Origin: Haloarcula litorea
GTDB taxonomy: Archaea; Halobacteriota; Halobacteria; Halobacteriales; Haloarculaceae
DNA: 64,000 nucleotides
Assembly: GCF_029338195.1 (NCBI RefSeq)
Contig: NZ_CP119779.1
Span: 1,054,001-1,118,000, forward strand
Reading direction: 5' to 3'
The position numbers and the translations under genes were made by a program. The notes under the pieces were generated by a model. It saw only the letters and a program-made list of their open reading frames with translations. It was not told where the DNA came from and did not search any database. Position 1 is the stretch's first letter. Each line of letters begins with the position of its first letter. Positions 1-8,321 of the stretch are shown in pieces.

Positions 1-1
1 T

Positions 2-982
2 CAGTTCACCGAAGACGAGTTCGTCGACGGGAGCGCCGCCCTCGAACGCGCCTGGGAGATGACCAACAACCTCGAGATCTACCTCACCACCTGCCAGGTC
101 GGGATCACCGCCTCCTCGATCGCGGTCGGGATCGTCGCCGAGCCGGCGCTGGCGGCCATCTTCGAGCCGCTCTTTGCCAACACGACGCTGGCGTCGGTGG
201 GTGCAGGTGCCGTCATCGCCTTCCTCATCATCAACCTCGTCCACCTCACCCACGGGGAGCAGACGCCGACCTACCTCGGCGTCGAGCGCTCCCGGATGGT
301 CTGCCGGTACGGTGCAGCGCCGCTGTACTGGTTCAACTACCTCATCTCGCCGCTCATCACGCTGGGCGACGCCGTCGCCAAGTGGACGCTGCGGCTGTTC
401 GGCATCGAGATGACCGGCGCGTGGCTGGAGACCGAGGAAGACGTCATCGAGTCCCGCGCAGACCTCCGGAACAAGCTCGGCTCCGTGCTCGAACAGGGGG
501 ACCTCCCCGAGGAGCGCCGCGAGGAGGTGCTGTCGGCGCTGCAGGTCGGCGAGCGGTCGGTCCGCGAGATCATGCTCCCGCGGGAGGAGATCGTCGCGCT
601 GTCGACGGCCGACGACGAGGCGACCAACGCCCGGCGGGTCGCCGAGACGCCCCACACCCGCTACCCGCTGATCGGCGAGAGCTTCGACGAGTTCCTGGGC
701 ATCGTCTACGTCCCCGCGCTGGTCCGGGAACACGGCGACACCGGGTTCGAGGGGAACCTCCTCGAGGACGTCGACCTCCAAGCCGTCGCGGCCCCGCCGA
801 TGACCGTCTCGCCCGACACCGACGTCAGCGACCTCATCGACCAGTTCCAGGTCGAGCGCCAGGAGCTCGCGCTGGTCGTCGAGGACGGCGACGTGATCGG
901 GCTGGTCACGGTCACTGACGCTCTCGAAGAGGTCGTCGGGGACATTCAGGACCCCGAGGACCTGCAGGCCGGCGTGGAGTGA
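2..982 (+). CDS. CNNM/HlyC-CorC-type membrane protein with CBS domains (5' truncated)
   Basis: The reading frame is open from the left edge of the window, so the true start lies upstream; an internal ATG at 59 is not the natural start. The visible part begins inside a DUF21/CNNM-type transmembrane domain with hydrophobic segments, and continues with two CBS repeats, the first opening with the typical VREIMLPR motif. The protein ends LVTVTDALEEVVGDI, a common closing pattern of CorC-type CBS modules. The family is linked to divalent cation (Mg, Co) transport or its control in the membrane. No partner gene is visible on this side. The family assignment is firm; the transported ion is inference. 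Confidence 0.9.
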   Translation, partial: QFTEDEFVDGSAALERAWEMTNNLEIYLTTCQVGITASSIAVGIVAEPALAAIFEPLFANTTLASVGAGAVIAFLIINLVHLTHGEQTPTYLGVERSRMVCRYGAAPLYWFNYLISPLITLGDAVAKWTLRLFGIEMTGAWLETEEDVIESRADLRNKLGSVLEQGDLPEERREEVLSALQVGERSVREIMLPREEIVALSTADDEATNARRVAETPHTRYPLIGESFDEFLGIVYVPALVREHGDTGFEGNLLEDVDLQAVAAPPMTVSPDTDVSDLIDQFQVERQELALVVEDGDVIGLVTVTDALEEVVGDIQDPEDLQAGVE

Positions 983-1040
983 CGCGACCCGGAGAGGTCG
1001 CCGTGCCCTCGCAGCCGACGCGTCGCCGCGGCGGCCCCGC

Positions 1041-1343
1041 TCACCGCGGCGGCGTGTAGACGTTCAGCGTCGCCAGCGGCTCGCCCCCGTCGTTCTCGAC
1101 CGCGTGGCGTTCCCCTGCGTCGATGCGCAACAGATCGCCGGCCGCGACCCGCTGGTCGTCGCCGTCGACGGTGACGACGCCGCGCCCGGCGACGACGAAC
1201 AGCCACTGGTCGCTGTCGGCGTGGTAGTTCTCCGGACCGCCGACGGTCCGGCCCGGTTCGACGGTCATCTCGGCGACCTGTGCCTCGTCGGTCTCCATCA
1301 CGACCTCGAAGTAGCGGTCGAAGTCGAGGTGCGCGCGTTCCAT
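1041..1343 (-). CDS. Small single-domain cupin
   Basis: This 100-aa protein starts at an ATG at 1343 (MERAHLDFDRYFE). It has one conserved beta-barrel cupin core: an ENYHADSDQ segment for the first histidine-containing motif, then GDLLRIDAGERHAVEN for the second, whose histidine would complete a metal site. A longer upstream extension is possible in the frame but is arginine-rich out-of-frame-like sequence and overlaps the divergent gene at 1425, so I rejected it. Small cupins range from enzymes to sugar-binding sensors; the substrate cannot be read from sequence. Confidence 0.85.
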   Translation of the reverse strand: MERAHLDFDRYFEVVMETDEAQVAEMTVEPGRTVGGPENYHADSDQWLFVVAGRGVVTVDGDDQRVAAGDLLRIDAGERHAVENDGGEPLATLNVYTPPR

Positions 1344-1424
1344 AGCGGCCGTTCGGGCGGGCGGACCCTGTTCGTTGCGGGCCGAACCGGTAACGCTCAA
1401 CAGCCGTCGGCCCGACGCGTCGGT

Positions 1425-1955
1425 ATGGACCGCACCGCGCTCGTCGAGCGGTCGCTGGCGGAGTACGAGGCGACGCAGGGACTGGACCCCGACTGGCTGG
1501 ACGAGGTGGGCGCGACCTACCGCGAACAGGGGTATCTCACGCGCGAGCAGCTGTACGACCTCGCCTACGCGAGTTCGACCCGCAGCGCCCACCACGTCGA
1601 GACCAACCCCGAGGCTCGCTGTCGGGAGGTCACCCGGAACGTCCGACGCGTCGACGGCGACTTCTCGCAGATACAGTTACTCTCCGGCCTCAGCGGCTTC
1701 AAGGCCCCGACGGCGTCGGCGGTGCTGACCGCGCTCGACCCGGATCGCCACGCCGTCGTCGACACGCGAGTGTGGGCGTCGCTGGACCGGCTGGGCTATC
1801 TGGAGGGCCGCAAGGAGTCGTTCGACGCCGCCGACTACGTGACGATGATCGAGTCGATCCGCGACATCGCGGCCGAGACAGGTCACGCCGCCGACGAGGT
1901 GGGGTACGCGCTGTTCGCCTACGACGTGGCCGAGCGCGAGGGGACCCTCCACTGA
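1425..1955 (+). CDS. Hypothetical protein, helix-hairpin-helix/glycosylase-like
   Basis: This 176-aa soluble protein starts at an ATG at 1425. It is divergent from the cupin gene with an 81-nt gap. The central part (about residues 85-125) reads LLSGLSGFKAPTASAVLTA followed by a VVDTRVW segment. This resembles the helix-hairpin-helix plus invariant-Asp region of base-excision DNA glycosylases, where a lysine or aspartate is catalytic. The rest is helical and charged. No Fe-S cysteine cluster is present, and the overall length is shorter than typical glycosylases. I cannot name the family with certainty; the HhH-GPD resemblance is inference from local pattern only. Confidence 0.8.
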   Translation: MDRTALVERSLAEYEATQGLDPDWLDEVGATYREQGYLTREQLYDLAYASSTRSAHHVETNPEARCREVTRNVRRVDGDFSQIQLLSGLSGFKAPTASAVLTALDPDRHAVVDTRVWASLDRLGYLEGRKESFDAADYVTMIESIRDIAAETGHAADEVGYALFAYDVAEREGTLH

Positions 1956-2032
1956 GCGGGACCGAGTCACACGGCCGCAGGACGTCCGTCTGACGAGAGT
2001 ATTTATCCGAGCGGGCGCTTCGTTCGGACCTG

Positions 2033-2188
2033 ATGGACGAGGCGTACCTCGACCTCGAGGAGGTCGAACTCGAACTGGACGAGGACGTGCTGGCCGAGAT
2101 CGACGAGAAGGCGTTCGCGGACCACCGGGACAACCGCGACGCCGCCGTCAGGGACCTGCTGGACGAGTGGCTGAAGGCCCGCGAGTGA
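2033..2188 (+). CDS. Small acidic ribbon-helix-helix-like protein
   Basis: A 51-aa ORF starts with ATG at 2033 and ends at 2188, one base before the convergent nuclease gene. The N-terminal half (DLEEVELELDEDVLAEIDEKAF) could form the strand and first helix of a ribbon-helix-helix fold, and the second half (DNRDAAVRDLLDEWLKARE) the second helix. A TTTAT box at 2001-2005 lies 28 nt upstream of the ATG, which fits a leaderless transcript. RHH proteins usually bind DNA as dimers, but the basic residues of a typical RHH strand are missing here, so a DNA-binding role is uncertain. Confidence 0.7.
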   Translation: MDEAYLDLEEVELELDEDVLAEIDEKAFADHRDNRDAAVRDLLDEWLKARE

Positions 2189-2189
2189 C

Positions 2190-3422
2190 TCAGACCGTCA
2201 GCGTCTCGCCCAGCGCGGGCGCGCCGGCGTCGAGCCCGTCGGCCCGCAGTTCGGCGGCGAACTCCCCGCACCGGTCGCCGTGGTTCACCAGGATCTGGCT
2301 GTCCCGGTAGCTGTCGAGAAACCCCAGCAGCCCCTCGCGGTCGGCGTGGGCGGAGAACTCGTGGAGCTCCACCTGCGCGCTGACCGGCATCACGCGGCCG
2401 TCGAGTTCGGCGGTGCCGGTCTCCAGCAGCTGGCGGCCGGGCGTCCCCTCGACCTGGTAGCCGGTCAGCGCGACCGTGTTCGTCGGGTCGCCCCGGATGG
2501 CGGGGACGTAGGTCATCGCCGGGCCGCCCGAGAGCATCCCCGACGTGGTGATGATCACGGTGTTCTGCTCGGCGATGCGCTCGCGCTGGCCGTCGCGGCC
2601 GTCGACGAACCGGGCGCTGGACGCCGCACCACGGAGCGCGTCGGCGTCCCGCAGGAACTCGGGGTGGCGTTTCAGTTGCTCGGTGACGCGCTGGCCCATC
2701 CCGTCGACGTAGCAGTCGATGTCGTGGGCCGCACAGACGAGCATCGCCTCCTGCGTGCGGCCGATGGCGAAGGCGGGGACGACGACGGTCCCGCCCCGCC
2801 AGACCGTCTCCCGCAAGCTCTCGGCGAAGCGGCGCTCGACGGCGTCGCGGGGCTCGTGTGTCACGTCCGAGTACGTCGACTCGCAGATCACGGCGTCGGC
2901 CGCGGGCCGGGCCGTCGAGGGGGCGACGAGCCGCTGGCGACCGGTGTGGAAGTCGCCGGTGTACAGCAGTCGGGTCTCCCCGTCGTCGACGAGGACGTGT
3001 GCGCTCCCGGGGATGTGGCCGGCGTCGTACAGCGTGACCTCGTAGCCGGCCGCTTCGAACGGCTCGCCGTAGCCGTGGGTCTCGGACACCTCGCCCAGCC
3101 GGCGGACGTCGGTGTCGGTGAACGGACAGCGCGGGGTCGAGCCGTGGAGCTTCAGCGTGTCCTCGGCGAGCGTTCGCGCGAGGTCCCGCGTCGGCGGCGT
3201 CCAGTGGATCGCGGGACGGTCCCGCCCCGACAGCAGCGCCGGCACCGCGCCCGCGTGGTCGAGGTGGCCGTGGGAGACGACGACCGCGTCGGGGTCGACG
3301 TCGCCGACGGGGTACTGGGGCGGGGACTCGCTGGCCATCCCGTAGTCGAGCAGCAGGCGGTCGTCGACGAGGACGGCGCTGCGGCCGATCTCGTCGGCTC
3401 CGCCGAGGAACTGGACCTCCAT
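2190..3422 (-). CDS. MBL-fold beta-CASP ribonuclease (aCPSF2-like)
   Basis: This 410-aa protein begins MEVQFLGGADEIGRSA and carries the metallo-beta-lactamase signature HGHLDHAG at residues 51-58, a GDFH motif for a further metal ligand, and the beta-CASP features ICESTYSD, TTSGMLSGGP and a C-terminal SAHAD histidine. There are no N-terminal KH domains, so it matches the short archaeal CPSF2-type proteins rather than aCPSF1. The family cleaves or trims RNA (mRNA 3'-end formation or decay). It stands alone, followed by a small 51-aa gene on the opposite strand. Confidence 0.92.
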   Translation of the reverse strand: MEVQFLGGADEIGRSAVLVDDRLLLDYGMASESPPQYPVGDVDPDAVVVSHGHLDHAGAVPALLSGRDRPAIHWTPPTRDLARTLAEDTLKLHGSTPRCPFTDTDVRRLGEVSETHGYGEPFEAAGYEVTLYDAGHIPGSAHVLVDDGETRLLYTGDFHTGRQRLVAPSTARPAADAVICESTYSDVTHEPRDAVERRFAESLRETVWRGGTVVVPAFAIGRTQEAMLVCAAHDIDCYVDGMGQRVTEQLKRHPEFLRDADALRGAASSARFVDGRDGQRERIAEQNTVIITTSGMLSGGPAMTYVPAIRGDPTNTVALTGYQVEGTPGRQLLETGTAELDGRVMPVSAQVELHEFSAHADREGLLGFLDSYRDSQILVNHGDRCGEFAAELRADGLDAGAPALGETLTV

Positions 3423-3447
3423 CGGGCCGGGATAGCGGCCTCGTCCG

Positions 3448-3774
3448 TTAGTGCTCGTCGGTCCGTGTGTCGTCGGGCACGTCGACCGCGACCTCGTTGC
3501 GCCGCAGGAACGGGGGCCTCCACGCGTCGCTGGACTGGCGGAAGACCGGCTCGCCGCGCGGCCCGATCCCCCGGGCTTCGAGCGCGTCGGTCAGCCGCCG
3601 GCGGGCGCGGGCCACGCTGTACACGGTCCGGCGGGACCGGCGCAGTCCCGCGCCGTCGAAGCGGGCGAGCGTCTCGGAGGGCTCGCGCTCCGCCGAGCGC
3701 GTGCTGTACAGGGCGACCCAGAGCGCGAGTGCCGCGCGGACGGTGACCAGCAGCGAGCGTATCCGTGACGACAT
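3448..3774 (-). CDS. Hypothetical protein with N-terminal hydrophobic helix
   Basis: A 108-aa ORF lies 25 bp upstream of the nuclease gene on the same strand, so it may share its transcript. It starts MSSRIRSLLVTVRAALALWVALY, a basic stretch followed by one hydrophobic helix, and continues arginine-rich (RRSRRTVYSVARARRR). The C-terminal third is more acidic. No known domain was recognised. An overlapping plus-strand frame (3467-3877) has biased, low-complexity composition and was rejected in favour of this strand. Confidence 0.6.
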   Translation of the reverse strand: MSSRIRSLLVTVRAALALWVALYSTRSAEREPSETLARFDGAGLRRSRRTVYSVARARRRLTDALEARGIGPRGEPVFRQSSDAWRPPFLRRNEVAVDVPDDTRTDEH

Positions 3775-3961
3775 CAGAGGACGGGCCCGACCCGCGCTAA
3801 GGTCCGGCCCGATATCCCGGAGCGTTTCGTCCTGTCGACGACTGACGCGCCGGTATATGTTCTCTCACCGTCTCTGATCCGATGAGGCGGTGGCTGTGAA
3901 CCGGTCCCGTGTGGGGGACGGTACCGGTGGCTGTGTGGTTCGCTAGCACTACTACATAAAC

Positions 3962-3970
3962 GATTATTAT
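3962..3970 (+). promoter_or_regulatory. TATA-like box for the small zinc-finger gene
   Basis: The AT-rich run ATTATTAT is centred about 29 nt upstream of the ATG at 3996 in otherwise GC-rich DNA. This spacing favours the ATG at 3996 as a leaderless start over an in-frame ATG at 3969, which would lie within the box itself. Confidence 0.5.
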
Positions 3971-3995
3971 GATTGGCCCGCAAGATGAAATCGCT

Positions 3996-4115
3996 ATGGC
4001 GACACGCCAGCAACCCCCGACCACGTACCACACGTGCAGCTGCGGTGAGGAGTTCGACACGACGGAGGAGCTCCTCGACCACGCACGAGAGGCACACGGG
4101 CTCGACGTATTCTGA
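3996..4115 (+). CDS. 39-aa C2H2-type zinc-finger protein
   Basis: The ORF encodes 39 residues with a single finger: two cysteines in HTCSCGEEF and two histidines in LLDHAREAHG, giving C-x-C-x12-H-x4-H. Single-finger proteins of this size are common in haloarchaea and usually of unknown function, probably nucleic-acid or protein binding. The TATA-like box just upstream supports expression. The in-frame ATG at 3969 would add nine residues but overlaps that box. Confidence 0.8.
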   Translation: MATRQQPPTTYHTCSCGEEFDTTEELLDHAREAHGLDVF

Positions 4116-4135
4116 GGCTGGCTGTCGCGGTTTCG

Positions 4136-4420
4136 TCACGAACGGGTGTCGGCGTCGGTTCTGACGCTGAAGCGGGCGTAGCCGCCGTGAGAAAGGTCTA
4201 ACGCCCCCAGCCACCAGTTCCACCGCTCGGCGACCGTGTGGTCGCCCGGCGCGTCCCGGAGGTTCCGGACGACCTCGTCGACGGTCAGTTCGCCGTCGAA
4301 GTCGGCGTCGAACTGGCCGGCGTCGGCCAGGTCACGGGCCTGCCGTGCGACCACCCGCGCCGTCGCCTCGTCGGCGTCGAAGGTCTCGCGGAGTGCGCGC
4401 TCCAGTTCCTGTCTGTCCAC
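4136..4420 (-). CDS. Conserved haloarchaeal hypothetical protein
   Basis: This 94-aa acidic protein (MDRQELERALRETFDADEAT) is predicted mostly helical with a WNWWLGALDL segment near residue 70. It converges on the small zinc-finger gene with a 20-bp gap. No catalytic motif or metal site was seen. The length, composition and codon use match its neighbours, so it is likely a real core gene, but I cannot assign a function. Confidence 0.75.
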   Translation of the reverse strand: MDRQELERALRETFDADEATARVVARQARDLADAGQFDADFDGELTVDEVVRNLRDAPGDHTVAERWNWWLGALDLSHGGYARFSVRTDADTRS

Positions 4421-4577
4421 ATCGGTGTACAGACGGCCTGTGACCTTGAATCCACGGCGTCGTCACGCTCGCGTCCCGCGAAAAAATGTCCGGCAGTGCG
4501 CCGACTCCCGCGCTTCGCTGCTCGCGGGTCACGTCGACCCCGCTCGTTCCGAGACCTCGCTGCGCTCGGCTCTCGCG

Positions 4578-5441
4578 TCAGTCGTCCGCTTCGCCCTTCT
4601 CGATAGGCGCGCCGACCAGGTTGCCCCACTCGGTCCAGGAGCCGTCGTAGTTGATGGCGTCGTCGTAGCCCAGCAGTTCGTGCAGGGCGAACCAGGCGAC
4701 GGAGGACCGCTCGCCGATGCGGCAGTAGGCGACGACCGTGGAGTCGCCGTCGATGCCCTCCTCGGCGTACAGTTCCTCGAGCTCCTCGCGGCTCTTGAAG
4801 GTGCCGTCGTCGTTGGTGACCGCTGCCCACGAGATGTTCTTCGCGCCGGGGACGTGGCCGCCGCGCTGGGCGGTCTCCTGGAGTCCGGGGGGCGCGAGGA
4901 TCTCGCCGGAGAACTCCTCGGGCGAGCGGACGTCGACGAGCGGCAGCTCGCGCTCGATGGCGTTCTCGACGTCCTCGCGGTAGGCGCGGATGGACTCCCG
5001 GGGCCCGGAGGCCTCGTAGTCGACGGCGTCGAACTCGGGGACCTCGTCGGTGAGCTCGTAGTCGTTCTCGACCCAGTACTCGCGGCCGCCGTCGAGCAGC
5101 TTCACGTCGTCGTGGCCGTAGTACTTGAACTGCCAGTAGGTGTAGGCGGCGAACCAGTTGGAGTTGTCGCCGTAGAGGACGACCGTCGAGTCCTCGCTGA
5201 TGCCGTGGGACCCCAGCAGGTCCTCGAAGTCCTCCTTCGAGAGGATGTCGCGGGTGGTCTGGTCCTGGAGGTCCGTCTCCCAGTTGAACCCGATGGCACC
5301 GGGGATGTGGCTCTCGTCGTACAGCTCCGTGTCGACGTCGACCTCTACGAGTCGGTGCTCGGGGTCGTCGCTCTGGAACTCCTCTAAGTGCTCGCTGACC
5401 CAGTCGGCCGAGACGAGCACGTCGTTGGCGTAATCAGTCAT
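4578..5441 (-). CDS. Thiosulfate sulfurtransferase (two-domain rhodanese)
   Basis: The 287-aa protein starts at the ATG at 5441 (MTDYANDVLVSADWVSEHL). It has two rhodanese domains. The N-terminal one ends near an inactive-site equivalent (VLYGDNSN, no Cys), and the C-terminal one carries the active-site loop CRIGERSS, whose cysteine would accept sulfane sulfur. The layout matches TST/MST-type enzymes that move sulfur from thiosulfate or mercaptopyruvate to cyanide or another thiol. It is divergent from a second rhodanese at 5708. An AT-rich box at 5469-5475 lies about 30 nt upstream of the ATG. Confidence 0.95.
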   Translation of the reverse strand: MTDYANDVLVSADWVSEHLEEFQSDDPEHRLVEVDVDTELYDESHIPGAIGFNWETDLQDQTTRDILSKEDFEDLLGSHGISEDSTVVLYGDNSNWFAAYTYWQFKYYGHDDVKLLDGGREYWVENDYELTDEVPEFDAVDYEASGPRESIRAYREDVENAIERELPLVDVRSPEEFSGEILAPPGLQETAQRGGHVPGAKNISWAAVTNDDGTFKSREELEELYAEEGIDGDSTVVAYCRIGERSSVAWFALHELLGYDDAINYDGSWTEWGNLVGAPIEKGEADD

Positions 5442-5468
5442 AGTGCGTTGAACCGTTGGTCCACCGCT

Positions 5469-5475
5469 CATATAG
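5469..5475 (-). promoter_or_regulatory. TATA-like box for the sulfurtransferase at 5441
   Basis: The sequence ATATAG on the plus strand (read in reverse) is centred about 30 nt upstream of the ATG at 5441, which supports that start over the upstream in-frame one at 5522. A second AT-rich run, TATAAA at 5491-5496, could serve either strand. Confidence 0.45.
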
Positions 5476-5707
5476 TACCACGAGTGCCGGTATAAACCAC
5501 CACTCATCCCCCCTCGTGACACATATTGCCGCTACTGTGCGGCCGTCTCTCGTGAACTTGTGTCACACCGATGACGACGATCGGGGGACAGGACGGGGAC
5601 TGCGCCGGGTCCGGGAACGGGGCCACACCACTCCCGGCAACAAATGCCGCAGCCTTCGACCCCCGCCGATAGGAGTCTTGAAACGGCCGGAGCGGGTACC
5701 ACCGGTG

Positions 5708-6499
5708 ATGACCGACATCGTCGCCGCCGACTGGGTCGCCGACAACCGCGCGGCCCTCCGCATCGTCGACGTGCGCGACGCGTGGGAGTACGACGGGCTG
5801 GGTCACCTCCCGGACGCCGTCAGCGTCCCGTTCGACCGGTTCCGCTCGGAGAGCGACGACAGCGAGGGGATGCTTCCCGGCGAGGCCGACTGGGCGTCGC
5901 TGCTCGGGGAGGCGGGGATCGCGGCCGACAGCGAGATCGTCGCGTACGACGACCACCACGGGGTCTTCGCCGCCCGCTTTCTCGTGACGGCGGAGCTGCT
6001 GGGCCACGACCCCGAGCGGCTCCACCTGCTGGACGGGGACTTCTCCAGCTGGCGGCTCGACCACGAGACGAGCAGCGACGCGCCCGACGTGGACCCGACC
6101 GACTACACCGTCGATCCCCCGTCGGCCACGCCGCTGGTCGACGCCGACGCCGTCGCCGCGGCCGCCGACGACCCCGACGCCGTCCTGGTCGACACCCGCG
6201 AGGCCGAGGAGTACGCCGAGGGCCACATCCGCGGCGCGGTCCTGCTGGACTGGCGTGACCTCGTCGACGACGAGAGCCGCGGCGTGTTGCCCCGCGAGGA
6301 GGCCCTCGACGTGCTGGCCGACGCCGGGATCGTCCCCGAGAAGCGCGTGGTGCTGTACTGCAACACCGCCCGCCGGATCAGCCACACCTACGTCGTTCTC
6401 CGACATCTCGGGTTCGAGGCCGTCGACTTCTACGAGGGGAGCCTGACCGAGTGGGCGGCCCAGGACCGGCCGCTGGCGAGCGGGCACCCGGAGGAGTAG
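5708..6499 (+). CDS. Second two-domain rhodanese sulfurtransferase
   Basis: The 263-aa product starts at ATG 5708 (MTDIVAADWVADNRAALRIVDVRD). Two rhodanese repeats are visible. The N-terminal domain has VAYDDHHG where the catalytic loop should be, so it lacks the cysteine; the C-terminal domain has the loop YCNTARRIS with an intact cysteine. The loop residues differ from the CRIGERS loop of the neighbour, so the two enzymes probably differ in sulfur donor or acceptor. The genes are divergent over a 266-bp spacer that contains an inverted repeat. Confidence 0.93.
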   Translation: MTDIVAADWVADNRAALRIVDVRDAWEYDGLGHLPDAVSVPFDRFRSESDDSEGMLPGEADWASLLGEAGIAADSEIVAYDDHHGVFAARFLVTAELLGHDPERLHLLDGDFSSWRLDHETSSDAPDVDPTDYTVDPPSATPLVDADAVAAAADDPDAVLVDTREAEEYAEGHIRGAVLLDWRDLVDDESRGVLPREEALDVLADAGIVPEKRVVLYCNTARRISHTYVVLRHLGFEAVDFYEGSLTEWAAQDRPLASGHPEE

Positions 6500-6505
6500 G
6501 CGGGG

Positions 6506-7507
6506 TCAGCGCCGCTCCTGTTCCGGCCTGCGCTCCTCGGCCAGCAGGTTCGCCGCCTCGACGAACAGCGCGACGACGACGGGGCCGGCGATGAACCCCA
6601 CCAACCCGAGCGAGAGCACCCCGCCGGTGAACCCGGCGAAGTAGAGGCTCGCCGGCATCCCCGTGGTGTAGCGGGCCAGGCGCGGCCGGATGACCGCGTC
6701 CGGCAGGAACCCCACGAGCACGAAGCCGAAGACGGTGACGAGCGCGGCCCCGATGGGATCGCCACCGACCAGGTCGGCGACGGCGATGGCCAGCACCACC
6801 ACGCTCGGCCCGACGACCGGGATGAACTGGAGGACGCCGGCGACGACCGCCAGCGCGAACGCGCCGCGGTAGCCAAGCGCCCCGAACACCACCCACGCCA
6901 CGAGGAAGGTGCCGAAGGCCGTCGCCGCCTGCAGGACGTAGATGGCGAACAGCGTCCCGCGGAGGCGTTCGTGAAACCGCTCGACGACGTCGTGGTACGC
7001 CGCGGGTACCGTCCGGTAGACCGCCTGCCCGGGCGCGGTGGGCCGCCACAGCAGCGCGTAGACGAGGATGGTGAACAGGACGATCTTCAGCGCGATGATC
7101 GGCGTCTCGCTCGCCAGCTCGACGGCGACGGCCGTCAGGACCGCGCGCGCCCCGGCCAGCGCCGCCGCGATGTCGACGGTGTAGCTCATCTCGCCGATGG
7201 CGACGATCAGTGTCTCCGGAAGCGCCCGGAAGAACTCGAAGAGGTCCCGCCGGCGGAGGTACAACACGGCCACCAGCGGGAGGAGGACCAGCGAGCCGGC
7301 GACGAAGGCGATGACGGTCGTCACGGCCGCCGCCAGCCGCTTCGAGAGCCCCCGGTCGGCGACCCACTCCGAGAGCGGGTAGAGGACGTACGCGACCGTG
7401 ATGGCGAAAAACACCGTCGCCAGCACGCTCGACAGCAGGGCCGCCGTCAGGACCCCGAGCGCGACGAGGACGAAGGCCAGTACGTACCGCCGTTCGATGG
7501 TGACCAC
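6506..7507 (-). CDS. AI-2E family (PerM-like) membrane protein
   Basis: The 333-aa protein starts at a GTG at 7507; an AT-rich TAAAA run about 25 nt upstream supports it. It has about eight hydrophobic helices: a pair near the N terminus (FVLVALGVLTAALLSSVLATVFF), a soluble loop, and a block of helices in the C-terminal half with the family-typical GVLQFIPVVGP motif. AI-2E/UPF0118 members act as transporters or Na/H antiporter-like permeases. The substrate is unknown. It converges on the rhodanese at 6499 with a 6-bp gap. Confidence 0.92.
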   Translation of the reverse strand: MVTIERRYVLAFVLVALGVLTAALLSSVLATVFFAITVAYVLYPLSEWVADRGLSKRLAAAVTTVIAFVAGSLVLLPLVAVLYLRRRDLFEFFRALPETLIVAIGEMSYTVDIAAALAGARAVLTAVAVELASETPIIALKIVLFTILVYALLWRPTAPGQAVYRTVPAAYHDVVERFHERLRGTLFAIYVLQAATAFGTFLVAWVVFGALGYRGAFALAVVAGVLQFIPVVGPSVVVLAIAVADLVGGDPIGAALVTVFGFVLVGFLPDAVIRPRLARYTTGMPASLYFAGFTGGVLSLGLVGFIAGPVVVALFVEAANLLAEERRPEQERR

Positions 7508-7564
7508 GGCCGCTCTTCTCCGGTAACCGACTAAAACGTTCGCGCCACACGGGGTCGACCGGCC

Positions 7565-8245
7565 TCAGGGCGCGACGCCGACCGTGACGAGGGTGCCGTA
7601 CTCCCGGTAGCGCTCGACCATCGCCTCGCGCGTCTCCCAGTCCTCGGTGGGGAACTCGCTCGCGGGCGGGATCTCCACCTCGCGGTCGGGGACGTTGTCC
7701 TGGACGGCGACCGAGAGGCCCGCCTCGCGGAAGGCCCGGCGGTACTCGGCGGCGCTCCAGCGGGTCATCGGCACGTCGACGAGATCGTCCCACGCGTGGG
7801 AGTGGACGTTCTCCTCGTAGTAGTTCACGGCGCAGTGGAAGGTCCCGCCCGGCGCGAGGACGCGGGCGACCTCCGAGAGGACCCCGTGGGGGTCGTCCGC
7901 GTAGTAGAACGCCTCCATCGAGAAGCAGTGGTCGACGCCGTCGGTCCCGAAGGGGAGGTGTTCGAAGTCGCCGACGAGGTAGGCGACGTCGGGATCGTCG
8001 GTGTACGATCGGGCGTTCGCGGCCATCTCCGGGGAGGCGTCGATGCCGTAGACGCGGCCCGCGTCCTTGGTCTCCTTGAGGGCGCGACCGGCGTAGCCGC
8101 TGCCACACCCGAGGTCGAGGACGGTGTCGCCGGCCTCGACGGGCATCCGAGCCAGGGCGTGCTTGGCGGTGTGCCAGTGACGATCCTCCATCCCGCGGTC
8201 CTTCCCGCGGGCGGCCCAGTCGTCGAACTCGTCGCTGACGCTCAT
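7565..8245 (-). CDS. Class I SAM-dependent methyltransferase
   Basis: The 226-aa protein has the Rossmann methyltransferase motif I (VLDLGCGSGYAGRAL, about residues 43-57), an acidic motif II (VYGIDASPEM) and the UbiE/CoQ5-like DHCFSMEAFYY and PGGTFHCAVNYYEEN regions. It would transfer a methyl group from SAM to a small molecule. The substrate cannot be told. The gene lies 57 bp upstream of the AI-2E gene on the same strand and may be co-transcribed. Confidence 0.92.
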   Translation of the reverse strand: MSVSDEFDDWAARGKDRGMEDRHWHTAKHALARMPVEAGDTVLDLGCGSGYAGRALKETKDAGRVYGIDASPEMAANARSYTDDPDVAYLVGDFEHLPFGTDGVDHCFSMEAFYYADDPHGVLSEVARVLAPGGTFHCAVNYYEENVHSHAWDDLVDVPMTRWSAAEYRRAFREAGLSVAVQDNVPDREVEIPPASEFPTEDWETREAMVERYREYGTLVTVGVAP

Positions 8246-8321
8246 ACCGGGAGGGGGTGGCCCGCCGGGAAACCGGTTGTGCTTCGGGAACTGTTAGGTG
8301 GCCGGGCCGTCACGCCGACGT

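Noticed and set aside
1041-1595. 184-aa version of the cupin
   Set aside because: The added N terminus overlaps the divergent gene at 1425 and is composition-biased; the ATG at 1343 leads straight into the cupin fold.
3467-3877. Plus-strand frame overlapping the 108-aa minus-strand protein
   Set aside because: Arg/Ser-rich translation without domain; the minus-strand frame has a coherent signal-like start and fits the operon with the nuclease.
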